Shown piece by piece: positions 17,388-25,432 of a DNA stretch of 41,920 nucleotides. The stretch comes from Bacteroidota bacterium. GTDB lineage: Bacteria; Bacteroidota; Ignavibacteria; Kapaibacteriales; UBA961. The notes beneath the pieces were generated by a model that was given only the letters and a program-made list of their open reading frames with translations, was not told where the DNA came from and ran no database searches. Position numbers and translations under genes: made by a program. How positions within the stretch are numbered: the stretch's first letter is position 1; every line of letters starts with the position of its first letter. The stretch covers positions 1-41,920 of the forward strand of contig JADZAA010000051.1 of NCBI GenBank assembly GCA_020852855.1. The letters are read 5' to 3'.

Positions 17388-17777
17388 TTAAGGTATCATT
17401 TCCGTGAATTGCCCCGGCAACATTATCGTTATTACGCCGCCCCACATACACATCAAAGTAGATGTATTGTTTAATGCGGGCACTGAGCCGAGCAAAACCG
17501 TCGGAGAGCCTACTATCCACGGTGCTGCCGTTACCGGTATGCATGGCATAGGAGTCAAAACGCCCAATGCCGCTGCCGTTGCTGCCGCTACCATTGGATT
17601 CGACGGCGTTATGCACATACCAAACGGCATGATATTCATAAACGGCACATGATCCATAATATTCGCCGCCGGAACTTTGCTTGTAAATGTACGATTTACA
17701 GGCAGTATATTCAGCGTGGATGGTGCTACGCCGAAGCTGCACATCATCATTGCGCCGGTAGCTGCGTGAAGTCCCAT
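17388..17777 (-). CDS. DUF4280 PAAR-like spike tip protein
   Basis: A 129-aa protein rich in Gly, Pro, Met and Ala with four cysteines at 13, 55, 79 and 110, in the spacing of the DUF4280 PAAR-like family (GAMMMCSFG at the start, MCMWGGVITI at the end). PAAR-like proteins cap the VgrG spike and can carry effectors. This one has no toxin extension. The ATG at 17777 follows the upstream stop by 1 nt and has a GGGGG site in front; the longer open frame overlaps the MORN gene and is rejected. It is presumably the tip for the VgrG encoded just upstream. Confidence 0.85.
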   Translation of the reverse strand: MGLHAATGAMMMCSFGVAPSTLNILPVNRTFTSKVPAANIMDHVPFMNIMPFGMCITPSNPMVAAATAAALGVLTPMPCIPVTAAPWIVGSPTVLLGSVPALNNTSTLMCMWGGVITIMLPGQFTEMIP

Positions 17778-17778
17778 T

Positions 17779-18630
17779 TTATCCCCCGGTAAGTCTTTGC
17801 ACAAAATCTGACAGGAACGGTTTTTTGGATTTCTTTTCACCTGAATCCGGCTCTTTCAAGTCGCCGTTTTCGTCAAATTCCAATGGTTCGCCGGCCAGTT
17901 TCCCGTTCTTAAAGACTTGCTTGCGGGCTATTGCGCCCGTAGTTTGATGATACGTCAGATATTCGCCTTCAATCTTATTTTGCTTGAAAAAACATTTTTC
18001 CCGAAGTTTCCCGTTTTCGTAATACTTCAGACATTCTCCTTCGAGTATATTGTTTTTATAGCGCGTCTTTTCACTGATTTTTCCGCTTAGGAAATACAAC
18101 AAGTTTTCTCCTTCAAGCATGTCGTTGACATAGAAGCACTTACGTATAAGAACGCCTGCTTTGTCATACCATTGCGACTCTCCGTTCAGTTTTCCGTCGG
18201 CATAAGTATTTTTTGTTGATATTTGGCCGTCTTCGCCGTAAGAAATTGCCAATCCGTGTTGCTTGCCGTTTTTATACTGAATACGAGTACGCGGCATACC
18301 TTTATCATACAGAACAGTTTCGCCGTCCGGTATTCCGGATTTATAGGAAACGCGCTGCAATAACTTCCCGTGCTCGTCGAATATTTGAGTTTCACCGTCA
18401 AGTTTCCCATCTACAAAGAAAGACTGCTGAACTTTAGCACCGCTTGTGGAAAACGTAATGGTTTCGCCGTTCAGAATACCATTGGCGAATACGCTTTTCT
18501 GCTGCAAATTTCCATCTTCGGCATAAAGCAACATTTCGCCGTCGAGTTGCCCCATACTGTTTACGTACATTACTCGCTGAAGCATTCCTGACGGGTATTT
18601 GTCTTCATGTTTTATTTTTTCTTCGGACAT
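17779..18630 (-). CDS. MORN/YwqK-type repeat protein
   Basis: A 283-aa protein made of about ten repeats of roughly 22 residues with the pattern Y-x-N-G-x-L-x-G-E (for example YADGKLNGESQWYDKAG, YKNNILEGECLKYYENG, FKNGKLAGEPLEFDENG). Databases often name such proteins 'YwqK family antitoxin'. There is no signal peptide; the C terminus is charged and ends in FVQRLTGG. It sits between vgrG-C and the DUF4280 gene, overlapping neither but only 1 nt from the latter. A chaperone/adaptor or immunity role in the T6SS unit is plausible, unproven. Confidence 0.75.
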   Translation of the reverse strand: MSEEKIKHEDKYPSGMLQRVMYVNSMGQLDGEMLLYAEDGNLQQKSVFANGILNGETITFSTSGAKVQQSFFVDGKLDGETQIFDEHGKLLQRVSYKSGIPDGETVLYDKGMPRTRIQYKNGKQHGLAISYGEDGQISTKNTYADGKLNGESQWYDKAGVLIRKCFYVNDMLEGENLLYFLSGKISEKTRYKNNILEGECLKYYENGKLREKCFFKQNKIEGEYLTYHQTTGAIARKQVFKNGKLAGEPLEFDENGDLKEPDSGEKKSKKPFLSDFVQRLTGG

Positions 18631-18658
18631 TATTTTGCCTCGTAAATAAGAGCAAGTG

Positions 18659-20470
18659 TCAATTTATCATAACCATTCCGCCCTTAAGTATCAGCATTCC
18701 GCCGCCGTCGACGGTCTGCATTGCACCGGCTTTATTGGTCATCATAGTGCCTGCATCATTTGTAAGCATAACTCCTGCCTTGTTATCAAGATTAACACCT
18801 GCTTCCGCTTTGAAATTAACGCCGGCTTTATTGTCAAAGTTAGCTTGTGCTTCATGCGCCATATTTAATCCGGCTTTGGTATTTACATTCATTTTGGCAT
18901 CAAGCGTAAAGTCCTTTGCGGATTTAACGGTAATATCGCCCAATGTGGATTCCAACGAAATCGTTTTGCCTTTTATTATAATATCGCCGCTGCCTTGTGC
19001 GCCAGTAGCCTCGATTGTAATGCTGTCGCCCTTGACTGTGAGCGTATATGTTTTTCCTACTATATGTTCGTAAGTTCCTTCGTTGATATGTGTTTCGGAT
19101 TTGTCGGGTCCGAAAACGGTCGTTTTTCGATTACCGCCCTTTACCACTAATGTGTCTATGGCTTCGCCGTCAAGTGCCGGTTTTTCGGCTTTATCGGCTT
19201 TGTCGCTGCTCGGGTCGGGTTTTTCCACAAATATCTGGTGATTATTATGGACAACCGTAACGGCATCATTTTTTACTACTTCTACACGGTCGTTTTCTAC
19301 GCGGATATTATAGTCTTTTTCGGCATGAAGAAAAATCTCTTCATCGCCTTTTTTATCCTCAAAACGCAGTTCATTATAGCCGTCATCAGAATCTTTGCTC
19401 GAATGAGTCTTGATAGTCGAGCGTGTTTGATTGGCGGGTAATTCGTATGGAACAACTTGTTGCGCATTATACACCATGCCCGTAATCAGAGGACGGTCCG
19501 GGTCGCCTTCGAGGAACGATACGACGACTTCCATACCGATACGCGGCGTAAAAATAATGCCCCAGCCTTTGCCTGTCCAGCCTTGTGCCACTCTTATCCA
19601 GCACGATGATTTTTCGTCATACTTCCCTTCTTGGTCCCAGTGGAACTGAACTTTGACGCGCCCGTAATTATCCGTGTATATTTCTTCGCCGGACGGCCCG
19701 ACCACCATAGCGGTTTGCGTGCCATGTATGCGCGGCGGCTGCGAGTTGCGCGGCGGACGGAAAGCAACCGATGCCGGCAGTGCCTCAAATTTATTGCTGT
19801 AACGCTCCGGTGTTGCTTCGATTTGCAATGAATGGATAATATAATCCTGATTAAGCGTTGCGCGCTGATGTTCGCTCATTGTAAATCTACCGCCGGCTAT
19901 GAATGCCTTTATCTGCGACTTTCCCGTCAGTGTTTTGCGGAATGCTTCGCGCTCGGCAATGCGAAGTGCAACACGAGCATCGGCTGTAGAACTATCCTTT
20001 ATACCGGCAGGATATTCGTACACTCGCATTTCGCCACTCGACGAGCCTGCGGTTTCCAACAGTAGGTCATTTTGCGAAGTCTCGAAGTTATAATCATCTA
20101 CGGCGAATTTACCCGTAACAATACGCTGTCCGTAGGAACACTCGTTGATGATTTCTTCTTCGTTCAGATACGGATCATCGGCACCGGCAAGCAAGGAATT
20201 TGCCAAAATGGCATCGGCAATTGGCGTAGCGGCCGGCAACATATCGTCAATCGAAGGAATAGCCTCCGCAAGACCGGTTACATCGAGCGCGGCAATGCGC
20301 ATCTCGTCAAGTCCGCTGCCTACGGCACCTACTGTTCCCGCTACTTGTTCCAAACGCGATTCAGCCTCGGCAATAGTATCGGATATGCCCTGCAACTTGG
20401 ACAAAATCGAGCTTACGCTGTCATTGGCCTCGCCTATTCTTTCTTCGGGGTCTTGCGCTTCGACTGCCAT
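18659..20470 (-). CDS. VgrG C-terminal half with N-terminal extension
   Basis: A 603-aa protein. Residues 5-88 are a helical extension shared with the other VgrG half (QDPEERI start, LDEMRIAALDVTGLA). From about residue 105 it matches VgrG only from the last part of the gp27-like region onward (RIVTGKFAVDDYNFET, YEYPAGI). The gp5-like OB domain follows (about 246-345: GEEIYTDNYGRVKVQFHWD, SCWIRVAQGW, PRIGMEVVVSFLEGDPDRPLITG), then a beta-helical needle. The needle ends in short repeats such as NKAGVN, NDAGTM and NKAGAM (about 525-588). The first gp27-like domain of a normal VgrG is absent and is encoded separately at 24432-25346. No effector domain follows the needle. It starts 58 nt after the coiled-coil gene. 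Confidence 0.9.
   Translation of the reverse strand: MAVEAQDPEERIGEANDSVSSILSKLQGISDTIAEAESRLEQVAGTVGAVGSGLDEMRIAALDVTGLAEAIPSIDDMLPAATPIADAILANSLLAGADDPYLNEEEIINECSYGQRIVTGKFAVDDYNFETSQNDLLLETAGSSSGEMRVYEYPAGIKDSSTADARVALRIAEREAFRKTLTGKSQIKAFIAGGRFTMSEHQRATLNQDYIIHSLQIEATPERYSNKFEALPASVAFRPPRNSQPPRIHGTQTAMVVGPSGEEIYTDNYGRVKVQFHWDQEGKYDEKSSCWIRVAQGWTGKGWGIIFTPRIGMEVVVSFLEGDPDRPLITGMVYNAQQVVPYELPANQTRSTIKTHSSKDSDDGYNELRFEDKKGDEEIFLHAEKDYNIRVENDRVEVVKNDAVTVVHNNHQIFVEKPDPSSDKADKAEKPALDGEAIDTLVVKGGNRKTTVFGPDKSETHINEGTYEHIVGKTYTLTVKGDSITIEATGAQGSGDIIIKGKTISLESTLGDITVKSAKDFTLDAKMNVNTKAGLNMAHEAQANFDNKAGVNFKAEAGVNLDNKAGVMLTNDAGTMMTNKAGAMQTVDGGGMLILKGGMVMIN
20207..20458 (-). repeat. Direct repeat copy A encoding the shared extension
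   Basis: Codons 5-88 of vgrG-C. At protein level about 61 of 84 positions are identical to copy B (25071-25322), counted by hand with no gaps. DNA similarity is also visible, for example in the stretch encoding GLDEMRIAALDVTGLA. The two copies are in the same orientation and flank the giant coiled-coil gene. Confidence 0.85.
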
Positions 20471-20528
20471 ATAAATTACTAAGTCTGATTAAACTGTTAT
20501 CTTATCTGGTTCTGCTTTGCAATTGTCT

Positions 20529-23500
20529 TCAGTTTATGCCGGCTTCGCGTCGGGCATCTTCAATTATTCTGTCCATACGTCGCTCCGCATCGGAAAGAAC
20601 ACGGTCGTAAGTATTGCCCATATTTTGCAAAATTTGCCCTATTTCTGACTCCGCTCGCGCAATGGCTGCGTCAATTTGTTGTATTGCACTCGCTATTGCG
20701 GCATCTAAACGCGATTCGGCTTGACCTATTCCTGCATCGCATTTTTGCTCAAGTCGTGCTATAAAATCGTCAATTTTAGACTTAGCGTTGGAAATAACTC
20801 TATCGACCTCGGCTTCGGCTTGCGCTACTTGATTTTTAACCGAGACTTCGGCATTTGCCCACACATTCATCAGATTATCAAATCCCGACGATATTCCGCC
20901 TTGTACACGCTGTTGCGCATCCGAAAAAGCAGCATCTATCTGAGATTTGCCTTCTTGGATTTTATCTCGGATTTCGGCTTCAACGCCGTCAACCTTTTGT
21001 TTCGCTTCCTCGACATATCCATTTGCCTTATCTTCGGCCTCTTTAATTTTAGCCTCTATTTCATCAATTTCGGCATGAATTTTCGCTTCTTCTTCATTTA
21101 TTTTTCCTTCGACTTCAGCCAAACGATCGCGCAGATATTGCACCGCGTCTTTTGCCTTTTGTATTCCCTCGTCTATGGCATCCTGTATAGGCTTGAGTTT
21201 TTCCCAAAATTCATCTATTTTCTTCTGCATTTCAGCACGAGCTTCAGCTATTTTATCAAGTACTGCCTGACCTTGTTCGGCTATATTCTGCACTTGCTCA
21301 TTGGCAGATTCCAGATATTGACGCGCTGCGGGAATAGGTGCTTTGGCCGCTTCTACGGCGGCATTGGCTCCGGCAGCTTGCGCGGCAAGTGCCTTGGCGG
21401 TAGGGTCAAGCATACCGTTGGAGTCGTTATTGCCGCTCGACATCATAGATGCCCACATTTGCTTCGCTTTTTCTATAAGCTTCTTTACGTCCTCGATTTT
21501 TGCCAAAGCCGTGGCAATAGCTTCTATTATCGGCCCGAATTTTTCCGTAAATCCGTCGACGACTTTCACTACGGTGTCTATAACGGACATAACGGTTTTT
21601 ATTACTTCGATTATTTGGTCTATTTTTTCGCCGATAAGCTCTTGGAACTTCCTGACTAAATCCTCGAATTGCCCTATTTTTTCATCTACCGTTTCAAATA
21701 CCGCGTTAATCGGAGTAAATACATTGTTAATTTCATTTTGCACATCAGACAAAAATTGTCTGACTTTTTGCAGTTGTTCGCGCAATGTTTGCGCCGCTTG
21801 GCGTATAGGATCGGTAGGAGGAATTGCGCTTAATACTTTTTGCTCAAATTGTTCGATTACATCATCGAGTTGCGTCAGTTTCCGCTGAATTTCGTCGCTT
21901 ACCGCGTGAACAGGTTGTTTAATCTGCTCGGCGGCCTGATTTACCTTTGCCTGAATATCGTCCAGAATTTTCTTTGCATCGTTAAGTGCTTGTTTTACGG
22001 GCTTTATTGCATCGTCTTTGGCTTTCATCAGCGTGTCGAATGCGCCGTTTATTGTTTGCTCTGCACGGCCTAACTCGGCGTTTGACTTGCTTAGAGCGTC
22101 GCTTTTGGCTGCCGAGGCTGTTCCTACCGATGAATTCAAGAACGATTTTATATCATTTACAGCCGATTTCACTGCATTCATCGAAGTATTTTTTGCACCG
22201 TCAAGATTTTGCAACGCTGTCTGTGTTTTCTGTTTAGCTTGTTTAAGTGCATCATTCAGTTCTGTTGCCGCTTGATTTTTAGCTTGGTTTATTCTATCAG
22301 TCAGATTCGGAACGCGATTTTTAATGCTACCCGGCACAGAGTTGATTTTATTCTGCGCCATCAAAGCAAGTCCGTCTATTCTGGTCTGTGCCGTTGCAAA
22401 TTCACTTTCAGTCTGCCGTCGCAACATAGCCGTTGCATCGTCCGATTTTCTTTTCAATTCGGCCGCAACCGTATCGGTGCGACTTTGAACAATGCCGTTT
22501 ATCTGATTTAACTTGGCATCGAAATAATCGCCCAAGCCGGATGCGCGGCTCTGCGAATATGCCCTAATGTCGCTGATTCGCGCCTTGAAACGTCCGGCTG
22601 TGTCATCGGCATATTTACGCAGTTCTTCAATTTTCTTTGAAATATCGTCTACTGCTCTTTGCAGTTGCTTTTTAATGTCGTCAATGGATTTTTCAAATTG
22701 GGCTATCAAATCGTCGGCGTATTTTTCTAAATCGGCTACTACTTTGCCCATATTTTCGATTTTCTTTTGCAGAAAATCAATAGTATCTTTGATTAATTTT
22801 TTAAATCGTTCTACAAGTCCTACCGTAAAATCTTCTATTTGCTTTATTTTATTTTCAGTATTCTGAATTTTAGCTTTCAGATAACCTATTGTTTCGTTTA
22901 CCGTAGCCTGAAAATCAAGAATTACTCCTTGCCCTTCTTGTATTCTTCCGCGCGCCCATTCCGCTTTTTGAATAATAGGTTCAAACAGACCTTTGAACGA
23001 ATTCAGCAAGTCATTGACTTTGTTTTGTGCTATCTGCGTTTGATTGCGCAATTCGCCTACGGCCTGCGATGCTTGTTGCGCAAGAGCGAATGCTTCCGGC
23101 ACTTGTTGTTGCGCATTTTGTAACAATTGCTCTAAAATCGGAAATTGCTCCAATGTATCGAGTGCATTGCTAAATGCGCCTTGCGGATCCGATTGGTCTT
23201 TTGCGTCTGTTAGGGAACGTATGGAGTTTTCGGCGGTATTTATCGCACTATTTACTGCACTTTGCGGTTCCGCCCCGGGTAATGCTGCAAGTTCTTCCTC
23301 AGTTTGTTTTAATTGCTCTTCGGCCGCTTGCCTTGCTTGTTGCGCCTGCTCGGTTGCTTCATGAACAGAGGCGGCCTCTTGCTCTGCCGCTTCCTGTGCC
23401 TGCGCCATTTCTTCTGCCGCTTGTTCTCGCGTTTCCTGCGCTTGTGCTTGGGCTTCTTCACGCGCTTGCTCTTGCTCGGGTGTCAACGGCTCATCCGGAA

Positions 23501-24371
23501 TTTGCTCGGCCGCTCCTTCGGCGACTCCTTCGGCCTGCTCGGCCGCTCCTTCGGCCGCTCCTTCGGCCTGCTCGGCCGCTCCTTCGGCGACTCCTTCGGC
23601 CTGCTCGGCCGCTCCTTCGGCCTGCTCGGCCGCTCCTTCGGCCTGCTCGGCCGCTCCTTCGGCGACTCCTTCGGCCTGCTCGGCCGCTCCTTCGGCGACT
23701 CCTTCGGCCTGCTCGGCCGCTCCTTCGGCCTGCTCGGCCGCTTCACTCGCGCCAATCTGCAAGTTTGTAACAATTTCTGCTTGCCCGTCACCCTGAAAAT
23801 CTCCGGTCGGCGGAATGTAATCGGCTGCTTCATTTGCACCGTCCTGCAAACCCGCAACTGCGTCGGCGGCATCGGCTGTAGTATTCTGCAAACCCGCAAC
23901 TGCGTCGGCGGCTTCATCTGCTGTATTCCGCAAACCCGAATCCGGAATTAAGTCTGCGACTTCACCTGCTTCGTCCAGATTTAATACAGCTATATCAGCT
24001 TTACCTTCACCTTCAAAATCACTGTCCGGCGGAATGTAATCGACCGCTTCACTCGCACCGTCCTGCGGAATTGAATCCGGAATTAAGTCTGCGGCTTGGC
24101 CTGCTTCGTCTTGTAAATCCGGAACGGCATCGGTTGCTTCGCTGTCTTGCAAACTTGTTATTACATCAGAAGCTGCGTCGTCGTTCAGCCTTACAGTCGA
24201 GGGCGGAATGCCTGTCAAAGGGCCGTCGTCAGGCAATGCGGAAGCATCTGTTACTCCGACAAGATTATCGTCGGCTTCCATTTGCGGAGCATTTTCTATA
24301 CCTTTAAGCGTTTCTTTTTTCACCGCTTGTTCGGCTTTCTGTTCATCGGGATTTATCGCATTTTTTGACAT
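20529..24371 (-). CDS. Giant coiled-coil protein encoded between the VgrG halves
   Basis: A 1280-aa protein I cannot assign to a named family. Residues 1-210 are acidic and low complexity, with imperfect repeats such as DGASEAVDYIPP and DGANEAADYIPP, and two ADLIPDS motifs. Residues 211-290 are the tandem repeat AAEQAEG/VAEG. From about 300 to the end it is a nearly continuous amphipathic alpha-helical coiled coil resembling apolipoprotein-like or spectrin-like helices, including a more hydrophobic stretch near 900-975 (IEVIKTVMSVIDTVVKVVDG). A short break has SSGNNDSNGML. There is a single cysteine near the C terminus. No signal peptide or toxin motif is seen. It lies between the two vgrG halves with 58-60 nt gaps, so it is probably co-transcribed. 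It may be a T6SS cargo, adaptor or structural part of the spike. Function unknown. Confidence 0.85.
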   Translation of the reverse strand: MSKNAINPDEQKAEQAVKKETLKGIENAPQMEADDNLVGVTDASALPDDGPLTGIPPSTVRLNDDAASDVITSLQDSEATDAVPDLQDEAGQAADLIPDSIPQDGASEAVDYIPPDSDFEGEGKADIAVLNLDEAGEVADLIPDSGLRNTADEAADAVAGLQNTTADAADAVAGLQDGANEAADYIPPTGDFQGDGQAEIVTNLQIGASEAAEQAEGAAEQAEGVAEGAAEQAEGVAEGAAEQAEGAAEQAEGAAEQAEGVAEGAAEQAEGAAEGAAEQAEGVAEGAAEQIPDEPLTPEQEQAREEAQAQAQETREQAAEEMAQAQEAAEQEAASVHEATEQAQQARQAAEEQLKQTEEELAALPGAEPQSAVNSAINTAENSIRSLTDAKDQSDPQGAFSNALDTLEQFPILEQLLQNAQQQVPEAFALAQQASQAVGELRNQTQIAQNKVNDLLNSFKGLFEPIIQKAEWARGRIQEGQGVILDFQATVNETIGYLKAKIQNTENKIKQIEDFTVGLVERFKKLIKDTIDFLQKKIENMGKVVADLEKYADDLIAQFEKSIDDIKKQLQRAVDDISKKIEELRKYADDTAGRFKARISDIRAYSQSRASGLGDYFDAKLNQINGIVQSRTDTVAAELKRKSDDATAMLRRQTESEFATAQTRIDGLALMAQNKINSVPGSIKNRVPNLTDRINQAKNQAATELNDALKQAKQKTQTALQNLDGAKNTSMNAVKSAVNDIKSFLNSSVGTASAAKSDALSKSNAELGRAEQTINGAFDTLMKAKDDAIKPVKQALNDAKKILDDIQAKVNQAAEQIKQPVHAVSDEIQRKLTQLDDVIEQFEQKVLSAIPPTDPIRQAAQTLREQLQKVRQFLSDVQNEINNVFTPINAVFETVDEKIGQFEDLVRKFQELIGEKIDQIIEVIKTVMSVIDTVVKVVDGFTEKFGPIIEAIATALAKIEDVKKLIEKAKQMWASMMSSGNNDSNGMLDPTAKALAAQAAGANAAVEAAKAPIPAARQYLESANEQVQNIAEQGQAVLDKIAEARAEMQKKIDEFWEKLKPIQDAIDEGIQKAKDAVQYLRDRLAEVEGKINEEEAKIHAEIDEIEAKIKEAEDKANGYVEEAKQKVDGVEAEIRDKIQEGKSQIDAAFSDAQQRVQGGISSGFDNLMNVWANAEVSVKNQVAQAEAEVDRVISNAKSKIDDFIARLEQKCDAGIGQAESRLDAAIASAIQQIDAAIARAESEIGQILQNMGNTYDRVLSDAERRMDRIIEDARREAGIN
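23502..23741 (-). repeat. Coding tandem repeat, 21-bp and 12-bp units
   Basis: This encodes residues 211-290 of the coiled-coil protein: eight full 7-codon units AAEQAEG, one partial unit, and five 4-codon units VAEG or AAEG interspersed. All units are multiples of 3, so copy-number change would alter length without a frameshift. The DNA is nearly identical between units, which suggests recent expansion. Confidence 0.9.
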
Positions 24372-24431
24372 TGCCGCAACCGTTCTGAGTTAAATAATCA
24401 CCTGATTTTTTAATTAGAGTTTTGATAGATT

Positions 24432-25346
24432 TTAATGACCTGACCTGCGAGAAGGTGCAAAACGCGCCTTATCCAGTCCGGCGCATGATTCATGCACGGA
24501 AACGTCATCGGCCAGCACAAGCGTATGTTTATCTTCGGTGTGCTCAAAGTAATAGAAAATTCCTTCCTCTTCCATGAGCCTCGATATAAAATTAAATGCC
24601 GTTTCCCGGTATTGCACGCAATATTCACGTGGCTGATACGTAGCTTTCGTAGCGTTCCTATATTCCGCAAAGTCAAATTCATCAAAGACCTGCGTAATAA
24701 TATCAACAACAGATTTCTCTTGAAAAATACGCGAATTTTGTGTTAGCGTCAAGATCCACAGCCAAGGCACTACTTCGGCAAAATAATAGGTATGGTCTAC
24801 GGTATTGCCTCCGTGTGCGAATCGCGATACATATCCGTTAATATAGCGTTTTGCGCCGTCGGCAAGCATAATCGAAACCGTAACTTGTTTTCCCACTATC
24901 GCATCAAAATCAAGGTCATCGTCCTCCGATATCGTTTCGAGCGTATATCGGAACAGAGCGGAAATATGCTCATCGCCCGTAATGCGTTGCAAATGAAGTG
25001 CTTTTGCGCCGAATGGCGTTTTAAATTGAAGATATACCGGTTCTTCGCCGTCGGAGTCCGCCGCCGCTGCTATAGCATCGCTGATCGGCGTTCCGGCCGG
25101 CAACATAGAATCTAATCCCGGTATTAAATCGGCAAGGCCGGTAACGTCAAGCGCGGCGATACGCATCTCGTCAAGTCCGTCGCCTATCGAGCCTACGGTT
25201 TGCGCCGTTTCTTCAAGTCGCCTTTCAGCCTCCGATATCATGCCGGATATGCCCTGCAAGCGCGATAGAATATCGTCTACGCTTTCATTTGCCGCCGAAA
25301 TTCTTTCTTCGGGGTCTTGAGCGGCATTGTTTTGTTCTTCAGCCAT
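24432..25346 (-). CDS. VgrG N-terminal half with N-terminal extension
   Basis: A 304-aa protein. Residues 9-92 are the helical extension shared with vgrG-C. Residues about 104-290 are the first gp27-like part of VgrG: LQRITGDEHISALFRYTL, SEDDDLDFDAIVGK, VVPWLWILT, SRIFQEKSVVDII, REYCVQYRETAFNFISRLMEEEGIFYYFEH and HTLVLADD. It then stops after RFAPSRRSGH, where a canonical VgrG would continue. The missing part is encoded at 18659-20470 without visible overlap or loss. The frame extends to a GTG at 25400, but the ATG at 25346 matches the start of vgrG-C. No clear ribosome binding site. It is the first gene of the T6SS-related operon. Confidence 0.9.
   Translation of the reverse strand: MAEEQNNAAQDPEERISAANESVDDILSRLQGISGMISEAERRLEETAQTVGSIGDGLDEMRIAALDVTGLADLIPGLDSMLPAGTPISDAIAAAADSDGEEPVYLQFKTPFGAKALHLQRITGDEHISALFRYTLETISEDDDLDFDAIVGKQVTVSIMLADGAKRYINGYVSRFAHGGNTVDHTYYFAEVVPWLWILTLTQNSRIFQEKSVVDIITQVFDEFDFAEYRNATKATYQPREYCVQYRETAFNFISRLMEEEGIFYYFEHTEDKHTLVLADDVSVHESCAGLDKARFAPSRRSGH
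25071..25322 (-). repeat. Direct repeat copy B encoding the shared extension
   Basis: Codons 9-92 of vgrG-N, paired with copy A at 20207-20458. Same orientation and no gaps in the protein alignment. Conserved blocks are AQDPEERI, LQGIS, EAE.RLE, GLDEMRIAALDVTGLA, MLPA and TPI.DAI. Confidence 0.85.
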
Positions 25347-25403
25347 AGAGCTATTTAATCGTTGATTGTCGAGTTCGCACTTTGTCGCTTTATCATTCAC
25401 AAT

Positions 25404-25432
25404 ACAATATTATGGATAAATTCGATATGCAA
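25404..25432 (-). promoter_or_regulatory. Weak candidate promoter of the T6SS-related operon
   Basis: The minus strand reads TTGCAT (25427-25432), 17 bp, TATTGT (25404-25409), about 58 nt before the vgrG-N ATG. Four of six bases match in each element. This is a guess; no TAnnTTTG element is present at a suitable place. Confidence 0.2.

Noticed and set aside
17275-17742. 155-aa frame on the - strand
   Set aside because: It is out of frame with the DUF4280 gene, whose conserved cysteines and close spacing to the MORN gene are convincing; this frame is Tyr/Ser/Gly-rich with no family.
23502-23741. Possible CRISPR-like array
   Set aside because: The units are 12-21 bp, contiguous and coding, with no unique spacers.
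23174-23951. Long open frames on the + strand and a second - strand frame across the repeat region (Arg/Leu/Pro-rich and Phe/Gly-rich translations)
   Set aside because: They arise because the 21/12-bp repeat keeps all frames open. The translations are low complexity, and the fixed - strand frame of the 1280-aa protein continues far beyond on both sides.
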